From positions 1 to 61,882 of the forward strand of contig JASHPJ010000144.1 in the NCBI GenBank assembly GCA_030038195.1: DNA of 61,882 nucleotides, in the 5' to 3' direction. The notes beneath the pieces were generated by a model that worked only from the letters and a program-made list of their open reading frames with translations, did no database searches and was not told where the DNA came from. A program made the translations under genes and the position numbers. The DNA comes from Acidobacteriaceae bacterium (GTDB lineage: Bacteria > Acidobacteriota > Terriglobia > Terriglobales > Acidobacteriaceae). Positions 18,638-28,390 of the stretch are shown here, piece by piece (positions within the stretch are counted from its first letter, which is position 1; each line of letters opens with the position of its first letter).

Positions 18638-20821
18638 ATGCCCTTCACCGAACAATACGATGTTGCCGTGGTCGGCGCCGGCCACGCCGGGTGCGAAGCG
18701 GCCATGGCCGCGGCGCGCATGGGCCTGAAGACCGCGCTGATCACCATGAACCTCGACCTGATCGCCCAGATGAGCTGCAATCCGGCTATCGGCGGTGTGG
18801 CCAAGGGCCACCTGGTGCGCGAGGTCGATGCCCTGGGCGGCATCATGGGCGAGGTCGCCGACGCCGTCGGCATCCAGTTCCGCCTGCTCAACTCTTCGCG
18901 CGGGCCGGCCGTCTGGAGCCCGCGCGCCCAGTGCGACAAGCAACTCTACCGCGTGAAGATGCGCGAAGTGCTCGAAGCCCAGCCAGGCCTGCACATCCGC
19001 CAGGCGGAGGTCGTGAACCTGGTGATTGAGGACAGGGATCAGGGATCGGGAATCGGGGACCAGAACCAGGGCGCCGACAATGCTTTGGCGCCGTCCTCCC
19101 TTCTCCCGGAGGGAGAACACGAGAATAGCCCAGGGTGGAACCCTGGGAACGAGCCGGCATTGAATGCGTCCAGCCCCGGAGGGGCGGCGCGAAACGGAAT
19201 TGAGCCGCGTCCACGCCGCCGGGTTCTGGGATTGAAGCTCCGCGATGGGCGCAACCTGCTGGCCGGCGCCACCATCATCACCACCGGCACGTTCCTCAAC
19301 GGCCTCATTCACTGCGGCGAAGAGCAGTACCCCGCCGGCCGCAGCGGCGAGCCGGCCAGCGTCCTGCTCGGTGAAGCCCTCCGGGCTCTGGGCCTTCGAA
19401 CCTGCCGCCTCAAGACCGGCACGCCGCCGCGCCTGGACGGCCGCACCATCCACTGGGAGCGCTTCGAAGAGCAGCCCGGCGACGCGGACCCCACACCCTT
19501 CAGCTTCCGGACTAAAAAAATCGTCCAGCCGCAGGTGAGCTGTCACATTGCTTTTACCACGCCCGAGACGCTGCGCCTGATCCGCGAGAACGTGCACCGC
19601 TCGGCCATGTACTCGGGTCGCATTGAGGGCATCGGGCCGCGCTACTGCCCGTCCATCGAAGACAAGATCGTGAAGTTTCCCGACAAGACCCAGCACCAGT
19701 TCTTTCTGGAGCCGGAGGGCCTGAACACCCACGAGGTCTACGTCAACGGCATGTCCACCTCGCTGCCCATGGAGGTGCAGTGGCAGATCGTCCACTCCAT
19801 CCCCGGCCTGGAAGATGCCGAGATGCTGCGCCCCGGCTACGCCATCGAGTACGACAGCGTGGACGCCACCGAGCTGGACCGCACCCTGGGCGTCAAATCC
19901 ATGGAGGGCCTGTACCTGGCCGGCCAGATCAACGGGACCAGTGGTTATGAAGAAGCCGCCTGCCAGGGCATCATGGCCGGCATCAACGCCGCGCTCTGGC
20001 TCAAGGGCCAGCCGCCCTTCACCATGGACCGCAGCGAGGGTTACACCGGCATCCTGATCGACGACCTGATCTCCAAGGGAACAAATGAGCCCTACCGCAT
20101 GTTCACCTCGCGGGCCGAGTTCCGCCTGCACCTGCGCATCGACAACGCCGACCGCCGGCTCACCCCCCACGGCCGCCGCCTGGGCCTCATCAACGACCAA
20201 GCCTGGGCCGAATACGAACAGAAGCAGGCGCGCATGGCGGCGCTCGCCCGTCTGCTGACCACCAGCAAGATTACTCCGGAAAAACTGGAGCGCGCCGGCC
20301 TCGCCGGCCTGGCCGCGACCGCCGGCCAGACCTGGGCACAGCTCCTCAAGCGCCCCGAGATCACCATCGAATCTCTGCTCCCTGTTTTGTGTGAAGATCT
20401 CGTCAACGATCCACAGCTAGCAAGCTGGGCAGAAGACGGAGCGCCGGGCTCCAGCCCGGCTGTCGTGGCAGCGTCCACGCTGTCACCCGGCTCAATAGTT
20501 CGCGCCACTCTCCGCAACGAAGCCCGCGCCGTCGAAACTGAGATCAAGTTCGCCGGCTATCTCGACCAGCAGAGAAAGTCCATCGAAAAGCTCAAGGCCG
20601 CCGAATCGGTGCAGATTCCCGGCTGGCTCGAATACAGCGCCATCAGCGGCCTCTCCCGCGAGATGCGCGAGAAGCTGGAGCGCGTCCGCCCCGGTACCAT
20701 CGGCCAGGCCAGCCGCATCCCCGGTGTCACGCCCGCCGCGTTGAGCCTGGTGCACGTGGCCATCAAAATACAGGGCAAGATGCAGGGCGAGGCGCGGGAC
20801 GCAAAGACATTGGCTAGCTAG
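18638..20821 (+). CDS. mnmG: tRNA uridine-5-carboxymethylaminomethyl(34) synthesis enzyme MnmG (GidA)
   Basis: 727 residues, about 90 longer than usual MnmG (about 630). It modifies the wobble uridine of several tRNAs together with MnmE, using FAD and methylene-THF. Seen: FAD motif [70 protein letters not shown], and the C-terminal MnmE-binding part. Two stretches do not belong: residues about 132-193 (nt 19031-19215) and about 597-626 (nt 20430-20515) are low-complexity and match intergenic repeat sequence, yet the frame stays open. The stop overlaps the convergent MFS gene by eight bases. Confidence 0.95.
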   Translation: MPFTEQYDVAVVGAGHAGCEAAMAAARMGLKTALITMNLDLIAQMSCNPAIGGVAKGHLVREVDALGGIMGEVADAVGIQFRLLNSSRGPAVWSPRAQCDKQLYRVKMREVLEAQPGLHIRQAEVVNLVIEDRDQGSGIGDQNQGADNALAPSSLLPEGEHENSPGWNPGNEPALNASSPGGAARNGIEPRPRRRVLGLKLRDGRNLLAGATIITTGTFLNGLIHCGEEQYPAGRSGEPASVLLGEALRALGLRTCRLKTGTPPRLDGRTIHWERFEEQPGDADPTPFSFRTKKIVQPQVSCHIAFTTPETLRLIRENVHRSAMYSGRIEGIGPRYCPSIEDKIVKFPDKTQHQFFLEPEGLNTHEVYVNGMSTSLPMEVQWQIVHSIPGLEDAEMLRPGYAIEYDSVDATELDRTLGVKSMEGLYLAGQINGTSGYEEAACQGIMAGINAALWLKGQPPFTMDRSEGYTGILIDDLISKGTNEPYRMFTSRAEFRLHLRIDNADRRLTPHGRRLGLINDQAWAEYEQKQARMAALARLLTTSKITPEKLERAGLAGLAATAGQTWAQLLKRPEITIESLLPVLCEDLVNDPQLASWAEDGAPGSSPAVVAASTLSPGSIVRATLRNEARAVETEIKFAGYLDQQRKSIEKLKAAESVQIPGWLEYSAISGLSREMREKLERVRPGTIGQASRIPGVTPAALSLVHVAIKIQGKMQGEARDAKTLAS
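19031..19215 (+). repeat. Repeat-derived in-frame insertion inside mnmG
   Basis: About 185 bases between the codons for VIED and RVLGLKL. It starts with tandem CAGGGATCAGGGATC, like the intergenic CAGGGGTCAGGGATCAGG at 18224-18241, then has palindromes CCCAGGGTGGAACCCTGGG and CCCCGGAGGGG. Encoded residues are low-complexity and rich in G, P, N, S. A second candidate lies at 20430-20515 around GCCGGGCTCCAGCCCGGC. These look like dispersed repeats captured as coding sequence. Confidence 0.75.
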
Positions 20822-22049
20822 CCTTGTGCAGCTTCGGCAGCAAGCCCGTAAGCAGGCCGATGGCCGGCAGCCAGGCGCAAAGCTGGTAGACAAACACGAT
20901 GCTGGTGAGGTCGGCGATGCGTCCCAGAACGGCCGCGCCAATGCCGCCCATGCCAAAGGCCAGCCCGAAGAAGATGCCCGACACCAGCCCCACGCGGCCC
21001 GGCATCAACTCCTGCGCGTACACCACGATGGCGGAAAATGCCGACGCCAGCACGAAGCCGATGACCGCCGAGAGGATTCCGGTCCAGAACAGGTTTGCGT
21101 GCGGCAGCATCAGCGTGAACGGCAGCACGCCGAGGATCGACACCCAGATGACATAGCGCGGGCCGATGCGATCGCCGATCGGACCGCCTAAAAACGTGCC
21201 TGCCGCCACCGAGCCCAGGAAGATGAACAGGTGCAGTTGCGAGCTGCGCACGGAGACATGAAAGCGGGTGATGAGATAGAAGGTGAAGTACCCGGTCATG
21301 CTGGCCAGGTAAAAATACTTCGAAAAGACCAGCGCGGTGAGCACCGCGATGGCGCGCGCCACCGAGCCGCGCGACAGGTTCAGCGCGGGCTCGGCTTGCG
21401 CGCGGCTTCGGGTTACGCGAGCCAGGTGATGCGAGCGCCAGCGCCCCACGCCGATCAGCACCACGATGCCTGCAAGGGCTGCGATGGCGAACCAGGAGAC
21501 GCTGTGCAGGCCCAGCGGCAGCACGATCAGCGCGGCCAGCAGCGGACCGATGGCTGAGCCGGCATTGCCGCCAACCTGGAAAAACGACTGCGCGAATCCA
21601 TGCTGGCCTCCCGAGGCAAGGCGGGCAATGCGCGAAGACTCGGGATGGAAGACCGCCGAGCCCGTGCCCACCACCGCCGCGGCTAGCAGCAGGAACCGGA
21701 ACGTGGACGCCGTAGCCAGCAACAGGATCCCCGTCAGGGTAAAGCACATTCCCACCGCGAGCGCGTACGGCATAGGCCGGCGGTCAGTATAGAGGCCGAT
21801 GAACGGCTGCAGCAGGCTGGCGACGATCTGGTAGACCAGCGTGATCAGGCCGATCTGCCCGAAATCCAGGTGAAAAGAGGTTTTCAGGATCGGGTAGATG
21901 GAGGGCAGCAGCGACTGGATCATGTCGTTCAGCAGATGACACACGCTGACCGCCGCCAGAATGTTCACCGCGGCCCTGGCCGCAGCGGGCGCTGCGGCGG
22001 GTGGCTCGAATTCCTCTGGGATGACTGGAGTTGCGGTGGGCAGGGACAT
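20814..22049 (-). CDS. MFS efflux transporter, fosmidomycin-resistance (Fsr)-like
   Basis: 411 residues with about twelve helices. The N-terminal helix [25 protein letters not shown] and the [15 protein letters not shown] motif are characteristic of the Fsr branch of the major facilitator superfamily, which exports fosmidomycin in E. coli. The native substrate here is unknown. It is convergent with mnmG and overlaps its stop codon. Confidence 0.88.
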   Translation of the reverse strand: MSLPTATPVIPEEFEPPAAAPAAARAAVNILAAVSVCHLLNDMIQSLLPSIYPILKTSFHLDFGQIGLITLVYQIVASLLQPFIGLYTDRRPMPYALAVGMCFTLTGILLLATASTFRFLLLAAAVVGTGSAVFHPESSRIARLASGGQHGFAQSFFQVGGNAGSAIGPLLAALIVLPLGLHSVSWFAIAALAGIVVLIGVGRWRSHHLARVTRSRAQAEPALNLSRGSVARAIAVLTALVFSKYFYLASMTGYFTFYLITRFHVSVRSSQLHLFIFLGSVAAGTFLGGPIGDRIGPRYVIWVSILGVLPFTLMLPHANLFWTGILSAVIGFVLASAFSAIVVYAQELMPGRVGLVSGIFFGLAFGMGGIGAAVLGRIADLTSIVFVYQLCAWLPAIGLLTGLLPKLHKAS

Positions 22050-22094
22050 GGCGCCGCTTTCAACTTAATGATAAATGCGACACAGGTTGAGAAG

Positions 22095-22368
22095 GATGCA
22101 ACTCTCAGGCGCCGAAATAGGCCGGGAGCGTATTGCACTTCGTCGATGATCACGGGGGTGGATGGCACAGGAGAAAGCGCTCCGGCTCCTTTTCAGCCTG
22201 CTCGGCTTCGATGGGAAGATCGAGAGACACAAATCCGTAATCCGAAAAGAGATGCAGGAAGGTGGAAGTCTTGCCGATTTGTCTGGCTCCGGTCAGGACG
22301 ATCACGGGCCTGGTCTTCGCAGAGCGCTTCAGGCAGTCCTCAACATCGCGCGAAATCCATATACGCAA
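22095..22368 (-). pseudogene. Frameshifted remnant of an AAA+ ATPase (DUF4143-type)
   Basis: The first frame gives RPVIVLTGARQIGKTS (Walker A) up to FLLCHPPP and then stops. A shift of one base in the run of five C's (22154-22158, plus-strand G's) continues as PVIIDEVQYAPGLFR (Walker B). Both halves fit the ATP-binding domain of the AAA-14/DUF4143 family; sequence after about 22095 is lost. It is therefore both frameshifted and truncated, at the left edge of a decayed island. Confidence 0.75.
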
Positions 22369-22417
22369 GGTATACGATACAATCGCATATTTTGCACAGG
22401 CCGGGAGATAGGGACTC

Positions 22418-22722
22418 GTGAACAGCCGTATGGCCTATGTTTCAGTGTCGCGCGCTCAGTTTGACGTGCAGATGTACACAAACGACGCGAAGGCGCTGGG
22501 ATACGAGCTGAGCCGCGACGTCTCGCACCTGACCACGATCCAGCAAGAGCCAGTAGCAGCACAGAAAATCGAGCCGCAATCGGAAAGTATACAAGCCGTA
22601 CAAGGCTTGAGCGTGGGCTAAGGAATGGTTTCCAGCGGCTTGACAGGGGTTTGGCAAGCAGTACGAGATTGGGCTGGCCAAGGTCATGGCCTCGTGATTA
22701 TCGAATGCTTGGGCGATCTCTT
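22418..22722 (+). pseudogene. MobF relaxase/helicase C-terminal tail, copy R1
   Basis: The frame from 22418 to 22621 encodes MAYVSVSRAQFDVQMYTNDA and ends QGLSVG. The [AY]VSVSR and YTNDA motifs are those of the last helicase motif and C-terminus of TrwC/TraI-type conjugative relaxases. Nothing of the rest of the relaxase is present. About 100 further bases after the stop are also shared with copy R2 (23345-23622), so the repeat is about 275 bp. Remnant of a mobile element. Confidence 0.7.
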
Positions 22723-22836
22723 GTGAAATTGATTGATCTGCCGCCGATAGCCATTCGCAGCGGCGGCCTACGCGCGGCAACAGGGTCAAATAACTCACGG
22801 CTTGCAAGATGATTTAATGTGTGGGGAATGAGTGCT

Positions 22837-23313
22837 ATGGATGATCCAAGACGTCTGGTCGGCAGGTTTGTGGAGGAGTTGTGGAACAAACGCCAGTTCG
22901 ACGTGGCAGATGAAATCTTCGCTGACGATTGTGTGACCCACCAGCTACGGTCGGGTGCGCCAGCCGATGCGGTGCCCCGTGGCCCAGATGCGATTAAGGA
23001 GCATATCGCGGGCTGGATCGTTAGCTTTCCCGATCTTCGTTTCAACATTGAGCAAATGCTGAGTGAAGGCGACCGTGTGGTGATGCAACTGTTGATGGAG
23101 GGCACGCACCAGACGGCGTGGCTGGGAATTCCTCCGAGCGGCAAGAAGGTGGAAATTCGGATGTTCACGGTGCATCGCATCGGACGGGGCAAGATCGTCG
23201 AAGACTGGGTTCTGGTGGAATCTCTCGGACTTTTTCAACAGCTCGGGGTGCTTCCTGACACGGCAGAAATAATCCGCGACTTTGGTCAGCATGCCGAGTC
23301 CGAATCTCACTAA
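22837..23313 (+). CDS. SnoaL-like polyketide-cyclase/ester-cyclase family protein
   Basis: 158 residues from the ATG at 22837, favoured by GGGGA nine bases upstream; in-frame GTG 22819 and ATG 22828 are alternatives. The sequence (RFVEELWNKRQFDVADEIFADD, IVSFPDLRFNIEQML, WLGIPPSGKKVEIR) is the SnoaL_2/NTF2-like alpha+beta barrel. Members are small hydrolases, cyclases or unknown enzymes. It lies between relaxase-tail copies R1 and R2, which suggests it arrived as cargo. Confidence 0.85.
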   Translation: MDDPRRLVGRFVEELWNKRQFDVADEIFADDCVTHQLRSGAPADAVPRGPDAIKEHIAGWIVSFPDLRFNIEQMLSEGDRVVMQLLMEGTHQTAWLGIPPSGKKVEIRMFTVHRIGRGKIVEDWVLVESLGLFQQLGVLPDTAEIIRDFGQHAESESH

Positions 23314-23330
23314 ATTGGCGCGACCTGGCG

Positions 23331-23622
23331 AGACGCTTGTCATGCGCTCAATTTGACTTGCAGATGTACGCAAACGACGCGAAGGCGCTGGGATACGAGC
23401 TGAGCCGCGACGTGTCGCACCCGACCGCGATCCAGCAAGAGCCAGTAGCAGCACAGAAAATCGAGCCGCAATCGGTGAGCATTTAAGTCACGCAAGGCTT
23501 GAGCGTGGGCTGAGGAATGATCGTTTGTAACGGGAAGATTGACGGACAGAGTTTGGGCAGCCAGAACGAGATTGAGCAGGCCAAGGGTAGGTTCCCATGG
23601 TTATCGAGTGCGTTGGCGATTT
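23331..23622 (+). pseudogene. MobF relaxase C-terminal tail, copy R2
   Basis: Nearly the same 180 bases as R1, encoding FDLQMYANDAKALGYELS and ending QGLSVG, but with an in-frame TAA (ATT TAA GTC near 23486) and no start. Similarity to R1 continues about 100 bases past the tail (GACAGAGTTTGGGCAG, GTTATCGAGTGCGTTGGC). It separates the SnoaL-like gene from the ADOP permease. Confidence 0.7.
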
Positions 23623-23651
23623 AGCGTCAATCCAGGCTGTTGGGCGGTCAT

Positions 23652-26300
23652 TCACTCCGCTCGCAAGGCTTCCACCGGGTTGATGGAGGCCGCACGACTG
23701 GCGGGAACAACAGCGGCTAGCATGGCAACGATCAACAGAGCTGACACGGATATGCAAATGGAAATCGGGTCGGCACTGCTGATCCGGAAAAGAAGGGTGC
23801 TTGCCAGATGGGCGCCTGCGAAAGCAGCGACCAGTCCCGCGAGGACTCCGATGCCTGTAAAGGAAGCAGCATCGCGCAGCATTAGAAGCAGGATATTTGC
23901 CCGGCTCGAACCAACCGCCATCCGCACGCCAATCTCGCGCGTACGCTGGGTGACAGAATAAGCGACAACACCATAGATGCCGATGGCTGCAAGCGTCAGT
24001 GCGAACAATGCAAAGATGCCGAGCAAAACAGCGACCATCCTTTGCCGGGCCAGGGAGTCGGAAAGCACCTCGTCGATGGTTTCAACGTGATAGATCGGCT
24101 GAGTCGGATCAAGGTCTCTCACCGCCTTGCGCACTTCCGAGACTACGCTCATGGGGTCGATATTCGTACGAATGAGAAGCACCGCATGCACGTCAAAGCC
24201 AGGAAAATAAAGTACAGGCTCAGCCTCGGTCCCGACCCCCAGATCGTGAGCGTTCGAAACCACTCCGATCACAGGCATCTTCTCTGGATGCGGGCTAAGG
24301 ACATTCATCAGGATGCTTGAAGTAAGCGGGTTTTTACCCGAGAGATAACGCCGCGCAAACGCCTGATTGACGATGATCAGATTCGAGCTGTTTTCGACGT
24401 CTTTCCGTTCGAAGACTCTGCCCTGTTCCAGTCCGAGTCCCATCGCCTGGAAGAATTCCGGACTGACCTCGCGAATCTGTTCCATTGGTAAGGCTCCTGG
24501 AGCACGGGCAGGTTCACCGGCGATGAGAAATCGCGTCATCGCATGGGATGCCTGGAACGGAAGGGCAATGGTGGTTCCCGCTGACACAATACCTGGCGAT
24601 TGCGTCAGCTTGTCTATCAATCTCTCGTAGAAGTGATTCGTTGCCGGGGTCCCATACTGATAGCGAGGTTGCGGCAGTGTGATCTCAATGCTGAGCAGGT
24701 GATCGGTACGGAAGCCCGGATCGACCCGGATCAGCTTTTGGAAGCTTCGGATCAACAGCGATCCCAAAAAGAGCACAACAATGGCAATTGCGATTTCTGT
24801 GGAGATGAGCGCACGGCTGCTCCAGCTTCGTCGGCCTGTACCGCTGCGGTCGCTGGGGCGGAGCGAATCAGCTAATCCGTTTTGTCTCTTCCTCGTTGGC
24901 AACAGCGCGAAGAAAAAGGCCGTGGACAGACAGACGCCTGCTGCCACCAACAAGACAGGAAGATTAAGCTCAACCGATTGGATCAACGATGGGTCCGCTC
25001 CTGCGGTATGTGCAAACGCCACCCGCAGGAGCGGAAGAGTCAGCGCGGCGAATCCCGTCCCCAGCAGACCTCCCAGCAGACACAGAATCAGGGTTTCGGA
25101 GAAGTATTGAGACAGCAGACGGAGGCGGCTTGCTCCAAGAGCCTGCCGAACGGCGGTTTCGCGAGCGTGAGCAGCCGAGCGTACCACCAGAAGATTCGCC
25201 ACATTGGCGCAGGCGATACACAAAACCAGTACGACACAGCCCAGAAGTGTGAGAATGGCAGGCCGTAGCGAGCGTACAAGCTGCTCACGTAGCGGAGTCA
25301 GCAGCACGCCGATGTTTCTGTTTGTGGCTGGGTATGCCTGCGCAAGTCTCGCCGCAATGGTCTGCATATCGGCTCGGGCCTCTGCTAAATCGACACCAGG
25401 CTTGAGCCGTCCCAGAACATCCAGCGTGTGCCCAACACGCCGGGTCTGCGACTCTTTGTCCATCAACGAGAGCGGCATCCAGAATTCACCGGTCGCAGGA
25501 TAGGCGGCTCCGGGCCGCAGCACGCCGATCACGGTGAAGCTAACGCCATTTAGATCGATAGTGCGGCCAAGGATACCGTGATCGCCCCCAAAGTAGCGTT
25601 GCCAGGCTTCGGCGCTGAGCACAACGACATGATTTGCGTTCGGGGTGTCATCCTGTTCCACAAACGTGCGGCCCATAAGGGGTGACACGCCGAGAAGCGA
25701 AAAAAGATTGCTGGATGCGAGAACCGCGCGGACCTGTTCCCCATGATCTCCCATAACCAGCGACATGGTATCTGAGCCCGCCTCTGACCCGGCGACGGAA
25801 TATGCGGCCATCTGCTCGAAGCTCGTCTGCTGTCTTAGCCAGTCCTGATAGTCCAGAAAGTTGACCTCAGCGCCGCCAACAATCTGGGGATGTGTCTCAT
25901 AGACACCGATGATGCGATCAGCGTGCTGAAAGGGCAATGATCGGAGCAGCAGCGCGTAGGCCGCGCTGAAGATCGCTGTCGTCGCGCCGATGCCGAGAGC
26001 GAATGTCAAAACGGTAGTTACGGTAAATCCGGGTGATTTGGTGAGCCGACGGAACGCATACCGTAAGTCCATGCCGATACTCTTAAGCGTGAGCGCGGCA
26101 TCCACGGCGAAGATTCGTTCCTTCATTACGGTCGGGTTGCCAAAGCGAAGTAAAGCGTCACGACGCGCTGCACCCGCCGACATGCCGGACGCTACATTGT
26201 CTGCAGTTCGCATTTCGACGTGGGACCTCAGCTCTGCTTCGATTTCGCGATCCACATTGGAGTGAGAAAACAGATTCAGGATGCGATGGACGAGTGACAT
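23652..26300 (-). CDS. Acidobacterial duplicated orphan permease (MacB-like ABC permease, ADOP)
   Basis: 882 residues from the ATG at 26300 (GAGGGA upstream, eight bases after the PadR stop). An N-terminal region (HSNVDREIEAELRSHVEM) precedes a duplicated MacB/FtsX permease: first MacB_PCD domain with DLRYAFRRLTKSPGFT, FtsX helices, then a second periplasmic domain and FtsX block ending RAASINPVEALRAE. No ATPase partner is adjacent, which is the defining feature of the ADOP family (TIGR03434). Pairing with a PadR regulator is also typical. Probably exports or works on envelope substrates; substrate unknown. Confidence 0.95.
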   Translation of the reverse strand: MSLVHRILNLFSHSNVDREIEAELRSHVEMRTADNVASGMSAGAARRDALLRFGNPTVMKERIFAVDAALTLKSIGMDLRYAFRRLTKSPGFTVTTVLTFALGIGATTAIFSAAYALLLRSLPFQHADRIIGVYETHPQIVGGAEVNFLDYQDWLRQQTSFEQMAAYSVAGSEAGSDTMSLVMGDHGEQVRAVLASSNLFSLLGVSPLMGRTFVEQDDTPNANHVVVLSAEAWQRYFGGDHGILGRTIDLNGVSFTVIGVLRPGAAYPATGEFWMPLSLMDKESQTRRVGHTLDVLGRLKPGVDLAEARADMQTIAARLAQAYPATNRNIGVLLTPLREQLVRSLRPAILTLLGCVVLVLCIACANVANLLVVRSAAHARETAVRQALGASRLRLLSQYFSETLILCLLGGLLGTGFAALTLPLLRVAFAHTAGADPSLIQSVELNLPVLLVAAGVCLSTAFFFALLPTRKRQNGLADSLRPSDRSGTGRRSWSSRALISTEIAIAIVVLFLGSLLIRSFQKLIRVDPGFRTDHLLSIEITLPQPRYQYGTPATNHFYERLIDKLTQSPGIVSAGTTIALPFQASHAMTRFLIAGEPARAPGALPMEQIREVSPEFFQAMGLGLEQGRVFERKDVENSSNLIIVNQAFARRYLSGKNPLTSSILMNVLSPHPEKMPVIGVVSNAHDLGVGTEAEPVLYFPGFDVHAVLLIRTNIDPMSVVSEVRKAVRDLDPTQPIYHVETIDEVLSDSLARQRMVAVLLGIFALFALTLAAIGIYGVVAYSVTQRTREIGVRMAVGSSRANILLLMLRDAASFTGIGVLAGLVAAFAGAHLASTLLFRISSADPISICISVSALLIVAMLAAVVPASRAASINPVEALRAE

Positions 26301-26308
26301 AGAATCCC

Positions 26309-26641
26309 TCAGGCGTACCGCAGCATCGCCTGCACGCCTTTTACCAGCTGTTCGAAACTTTTTTCTGCTGCCTGCAATTCCTTTTTCCCGAGGGCGGTCA
26401 GCTTGTAATACTTCGCTTTTCTGTTCGTCTCCGTCAGTGTCCATTCCGAACTGATCCATCCGCTCTGTTCCATGCGGTGCAGGGCCGGATAGAGAGAACC
26501 CTCCTCAACACGCAATAATTCATCCGATGCTCTCTGGATGTGGAGGACAATTCCGTACCCATGGAGGGGGCCCGCCTGAGAGAGCGTTTTGAGAACTAGA
26601 AAACCGAGGGAACCCAGAAGATCATTTCTCGCCATACGCAC
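26309..26641 (-). CDS. PadR family transcriptional regulator (acidobacterial ADOP-associated type)
   Basis: 110 residues. Winged-helix PadR protein: LGFLVLKTLSQAGPLHGYGI, EEGSLYPALHRMEQSGWI (recognition helix and wing) and TALGKKELQAAEKSF. It lies directly upstream of the ADOP permease on the same strand with eight bases between, matching the usual regulator-permease operon. Likely a repressor of the pair; the ligand is unknown. Confidence 0.93.
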   Translation of the reverse strand: MRMARNDLLGSLGFLVLKTLSQAGPLHGYGIVLHIQRASDELLRVEEGSLYPALHRMEQSGWISSEWTLTETNRKAKYYKLTALGKKELQAAEKSFEQLVKGVQAMLRYA

Positions 26642-26705
26642 CTATCTCCCGCAAGCGACGACGCGGGCAGAATATACCTAGAAAAATAGGGGTGTCAAGC
26701 AACGC

Positions 26706-26828
26706 GATTCCGAGCGAGAGACGGACGTGTCGAATCCGACCGCGATTCAGCAGCAGTCAATAGCAGCACAGAAAATCGAGCCGCAAGAGGTGGGCATGGA
26801 AATCTCGCAGGGGCTAGGCGTTGGATAA
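26706..26828 (+). pseudogene. MobF relaxase C-terminal tail, copy R3
   Basis: A shorter third copy: the frame reads TDVSNPTAIQQQSIAAQKIE and ends QGLGVG followed by TAA, matching the last 35-40 residues of R1 and R2. It marks the right border of the PadR/ADOP block and precedes the signal peptidase gene. The stretch 26829-27042 shows no gene. Confidence 0.65.
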
Positions 26829-27042
26829 ACGAGATGCTGTCGTCGGTAGTGGTGGAGTTTCCGGATAGCCAACTAACCGCTCACCCGCCGAATCATCTGG
26901 AGAATTCTACGTTGCACAGGGATTTGATAGACTCTGGTCAAGACGCAGACTCGACGACAGTCGACGTGCATAAAATCATTCTTTTTGAAGTGACCGCTGC
27001 GAACGCCCTGGGGGCTCGCCAGCCTTCCTGAGGAGCCTTTGG

Positions 27043-27876
27043 ATGAGTCCAGCGACGAAGATTTCTCCTGCCTCAGCGAAGCCCGCAGCTTCCGCCAACA
27101 TCAATCGGGAAGAGACTCCTTTGGAGGCACTGGCAAGCATCTGCTCAGTTCTGGTGGTGGGCCTGTTCATTCTGACCTTCTTAGCTCAGAACTACGTCAT
27201 TCCGTCAGGTTCGATGGAGAACACGTTGCTTGTAGGCGATCACCTAGTCGTCGACCAGATCACGCTAATGCCGCCCGCTTCGTGGATGCCGCTAATAAGG
27301 TATCGCGAGCCGAGGCGAGGCGATATAGTGGTGTTCATCAAGCCCGTTTATCAGCCTGGTATTGATCCGACAGACGCCGATGGGACACCGAAGTACATTC
27401 CCCTAGTGAAGAGATTGATTGGCGTACCGGGCGATCATATTCATCTACGCAACGGCATCGTGATTGTTAATGGTGTCGCACAGCCTGTAGGATTTGCGCA
27501 GCCGACGACGACGGATAACTTCAACAAGTTCCTCGACGATTTCCCCGCAGTACCTCCAGCCGAGGTGCCTGGGTCAACAGAGTCGTGGGCCGTAAACTTC
27601 TCGAGTTATATCCAGGACGGCGACCTAGTGGTTCCGCCCGGCATGTATTTCATGATGGGCGACAACCGGCACGACAGCCTGGACTCGCGCTACTGGGGCT
27701 TCGTGCCACGCGCCAACATAATTGGCCGGCCTCTCTTCAACTATTGGTCGTTCAAGGCCGCAGATGGACAACTTGAACAAACAGGATTCGGTCACAAACT
27801 GGCGTGGATCGGCCACGTTCTGGTGCATTTCTTCCCAGACACGCGCTGGAAACGCACTTTCCACGTGGTTCGTTGA
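27043..27876 (+). CDS. lepB: Signal peptidase I
   Basis: 277 residues, ATG preceded by AGGAG. Inner-membrane serine protease that removes signal peptides from exported proteins. One N-terminal helix (SICSVLVVGLFILTFLAQNY) leads to the catalytic PSGSMEN with Ser57, and the general base lies in VKRLIGVPGD (Lys123). The third block GDNRHDSLDSRYWG is present. It sits just right of relaxase-tail copy R3 and has somewhat lower GC than its neighbours, so it may be a second, acquired copy rather than the core gene. Confidence 0.93.
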   Translation: MSPATKISPASAKPAASANINREETPLEALASICSVLVVGLFILTFLAQNYVIPSGSMENTLLVGDHLVVDQITLMPPASWMPLIRYREPRRGDIVVFIKPVYQPGIDPTDADGTPKYIPLVKRLIGVPGDHIHLRNGIVIVNGVAQPVGFAQPTTTDNFNKFLDDFPAVPPAEVPGSTESWAVNFSSYIQDGDLVVPPGMYFMMGDNRHDSLDSRYWGFVPRANIIGRPLFNYWSFKAADGQLEQTGFGHKLAWIGHVLVHFFPDTRWKRTFHVVR

Positions 27877-28072
27877 ACTGAAATTGTAAGATCCCGATTT
27901 GATCTTGGTACGCTCCGATCGTACGACCAGCAAACCGGAAATTGCAGCATAACCCTGCCGTCGAGTTTCTGACCCGCAACGGTACAATCTTGATCGTGGC
28001 TGAGTGGTGAAATTGGCGGCCACAGCAGGCTCGTCTTTGGATCAGCCTTTTGTATGGTCTAATAGAGATGTT

Positions 28073-28159
28073 GGCTTGATGGCGGAATCGGCATACGCGG
28101 TGGTCTCAAAAACCATTGGGAGCAATCCCGTGTGGGTTCAAGTCCCACTCAAGCCACCA
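28073..28159 (+). tRNA. tRNA-Leu (anticodon CAA)
   Basis: 87-nt class II tRNA. Acceptor arms GGCTTGA and TCAAGCC pair fully and an encoded ACCA end follows. The anticodon loop CTCAAAA gives CAA, reading UUG. The T arm is GTGGG TTCAAGT CCCAC, and a long variable arm (TTGGGAGCAATCCCG) is present as expected for leucine. Confidence 0.92.
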
Positions 28160-28324
28160 GATCAATCCAGCCCTTTGCCTTCCTCAAAAACCAATGCAAC
28201 AGATTCCCACGGTAATCAGTCAGGGGCCAAGACTGATTCTTGTAAAAAAGTCGGAATTTACACATTTTCTTACACAGTTTCCAGCGCGTCACGTCTATCC
28301 AACAGAAAATACGATTGTTATGCG

Positions 28325-28350
28325 AAGACGCAGCGGACTCAAAATCCGCG
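28325..28350 (+). pseudogene. tRNA-Leu fragment (D-arm end plus anticodon arm)
   Basis: GACGCAGCGGACTCAAAATC and the following CGC reproduce the end of the D arm and a complete anticodon stem-loop (GCGGA CTCAAAA TCCGC) of a tRNA-Leu(CAA). Neither acceptor nor T arm follows. A D-arm-like piece (GAGTGGTGAAATTGGC) lies at 28001-28016. Probably debris of a second tRNA-Leu used as an integration site. Confidence 0.5.
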
Positions 28351-28390
28351 CGGAGCACCGTTGCGAGGCGCATGCTTTGTACGGGCGGGC

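Noticed and set aside
26834..27031. 65-codon frame before lepB
   Set aside because: No ribosome site and no recognisable sequence; it lies in the decayed tract after relaxase-tail copy R3.
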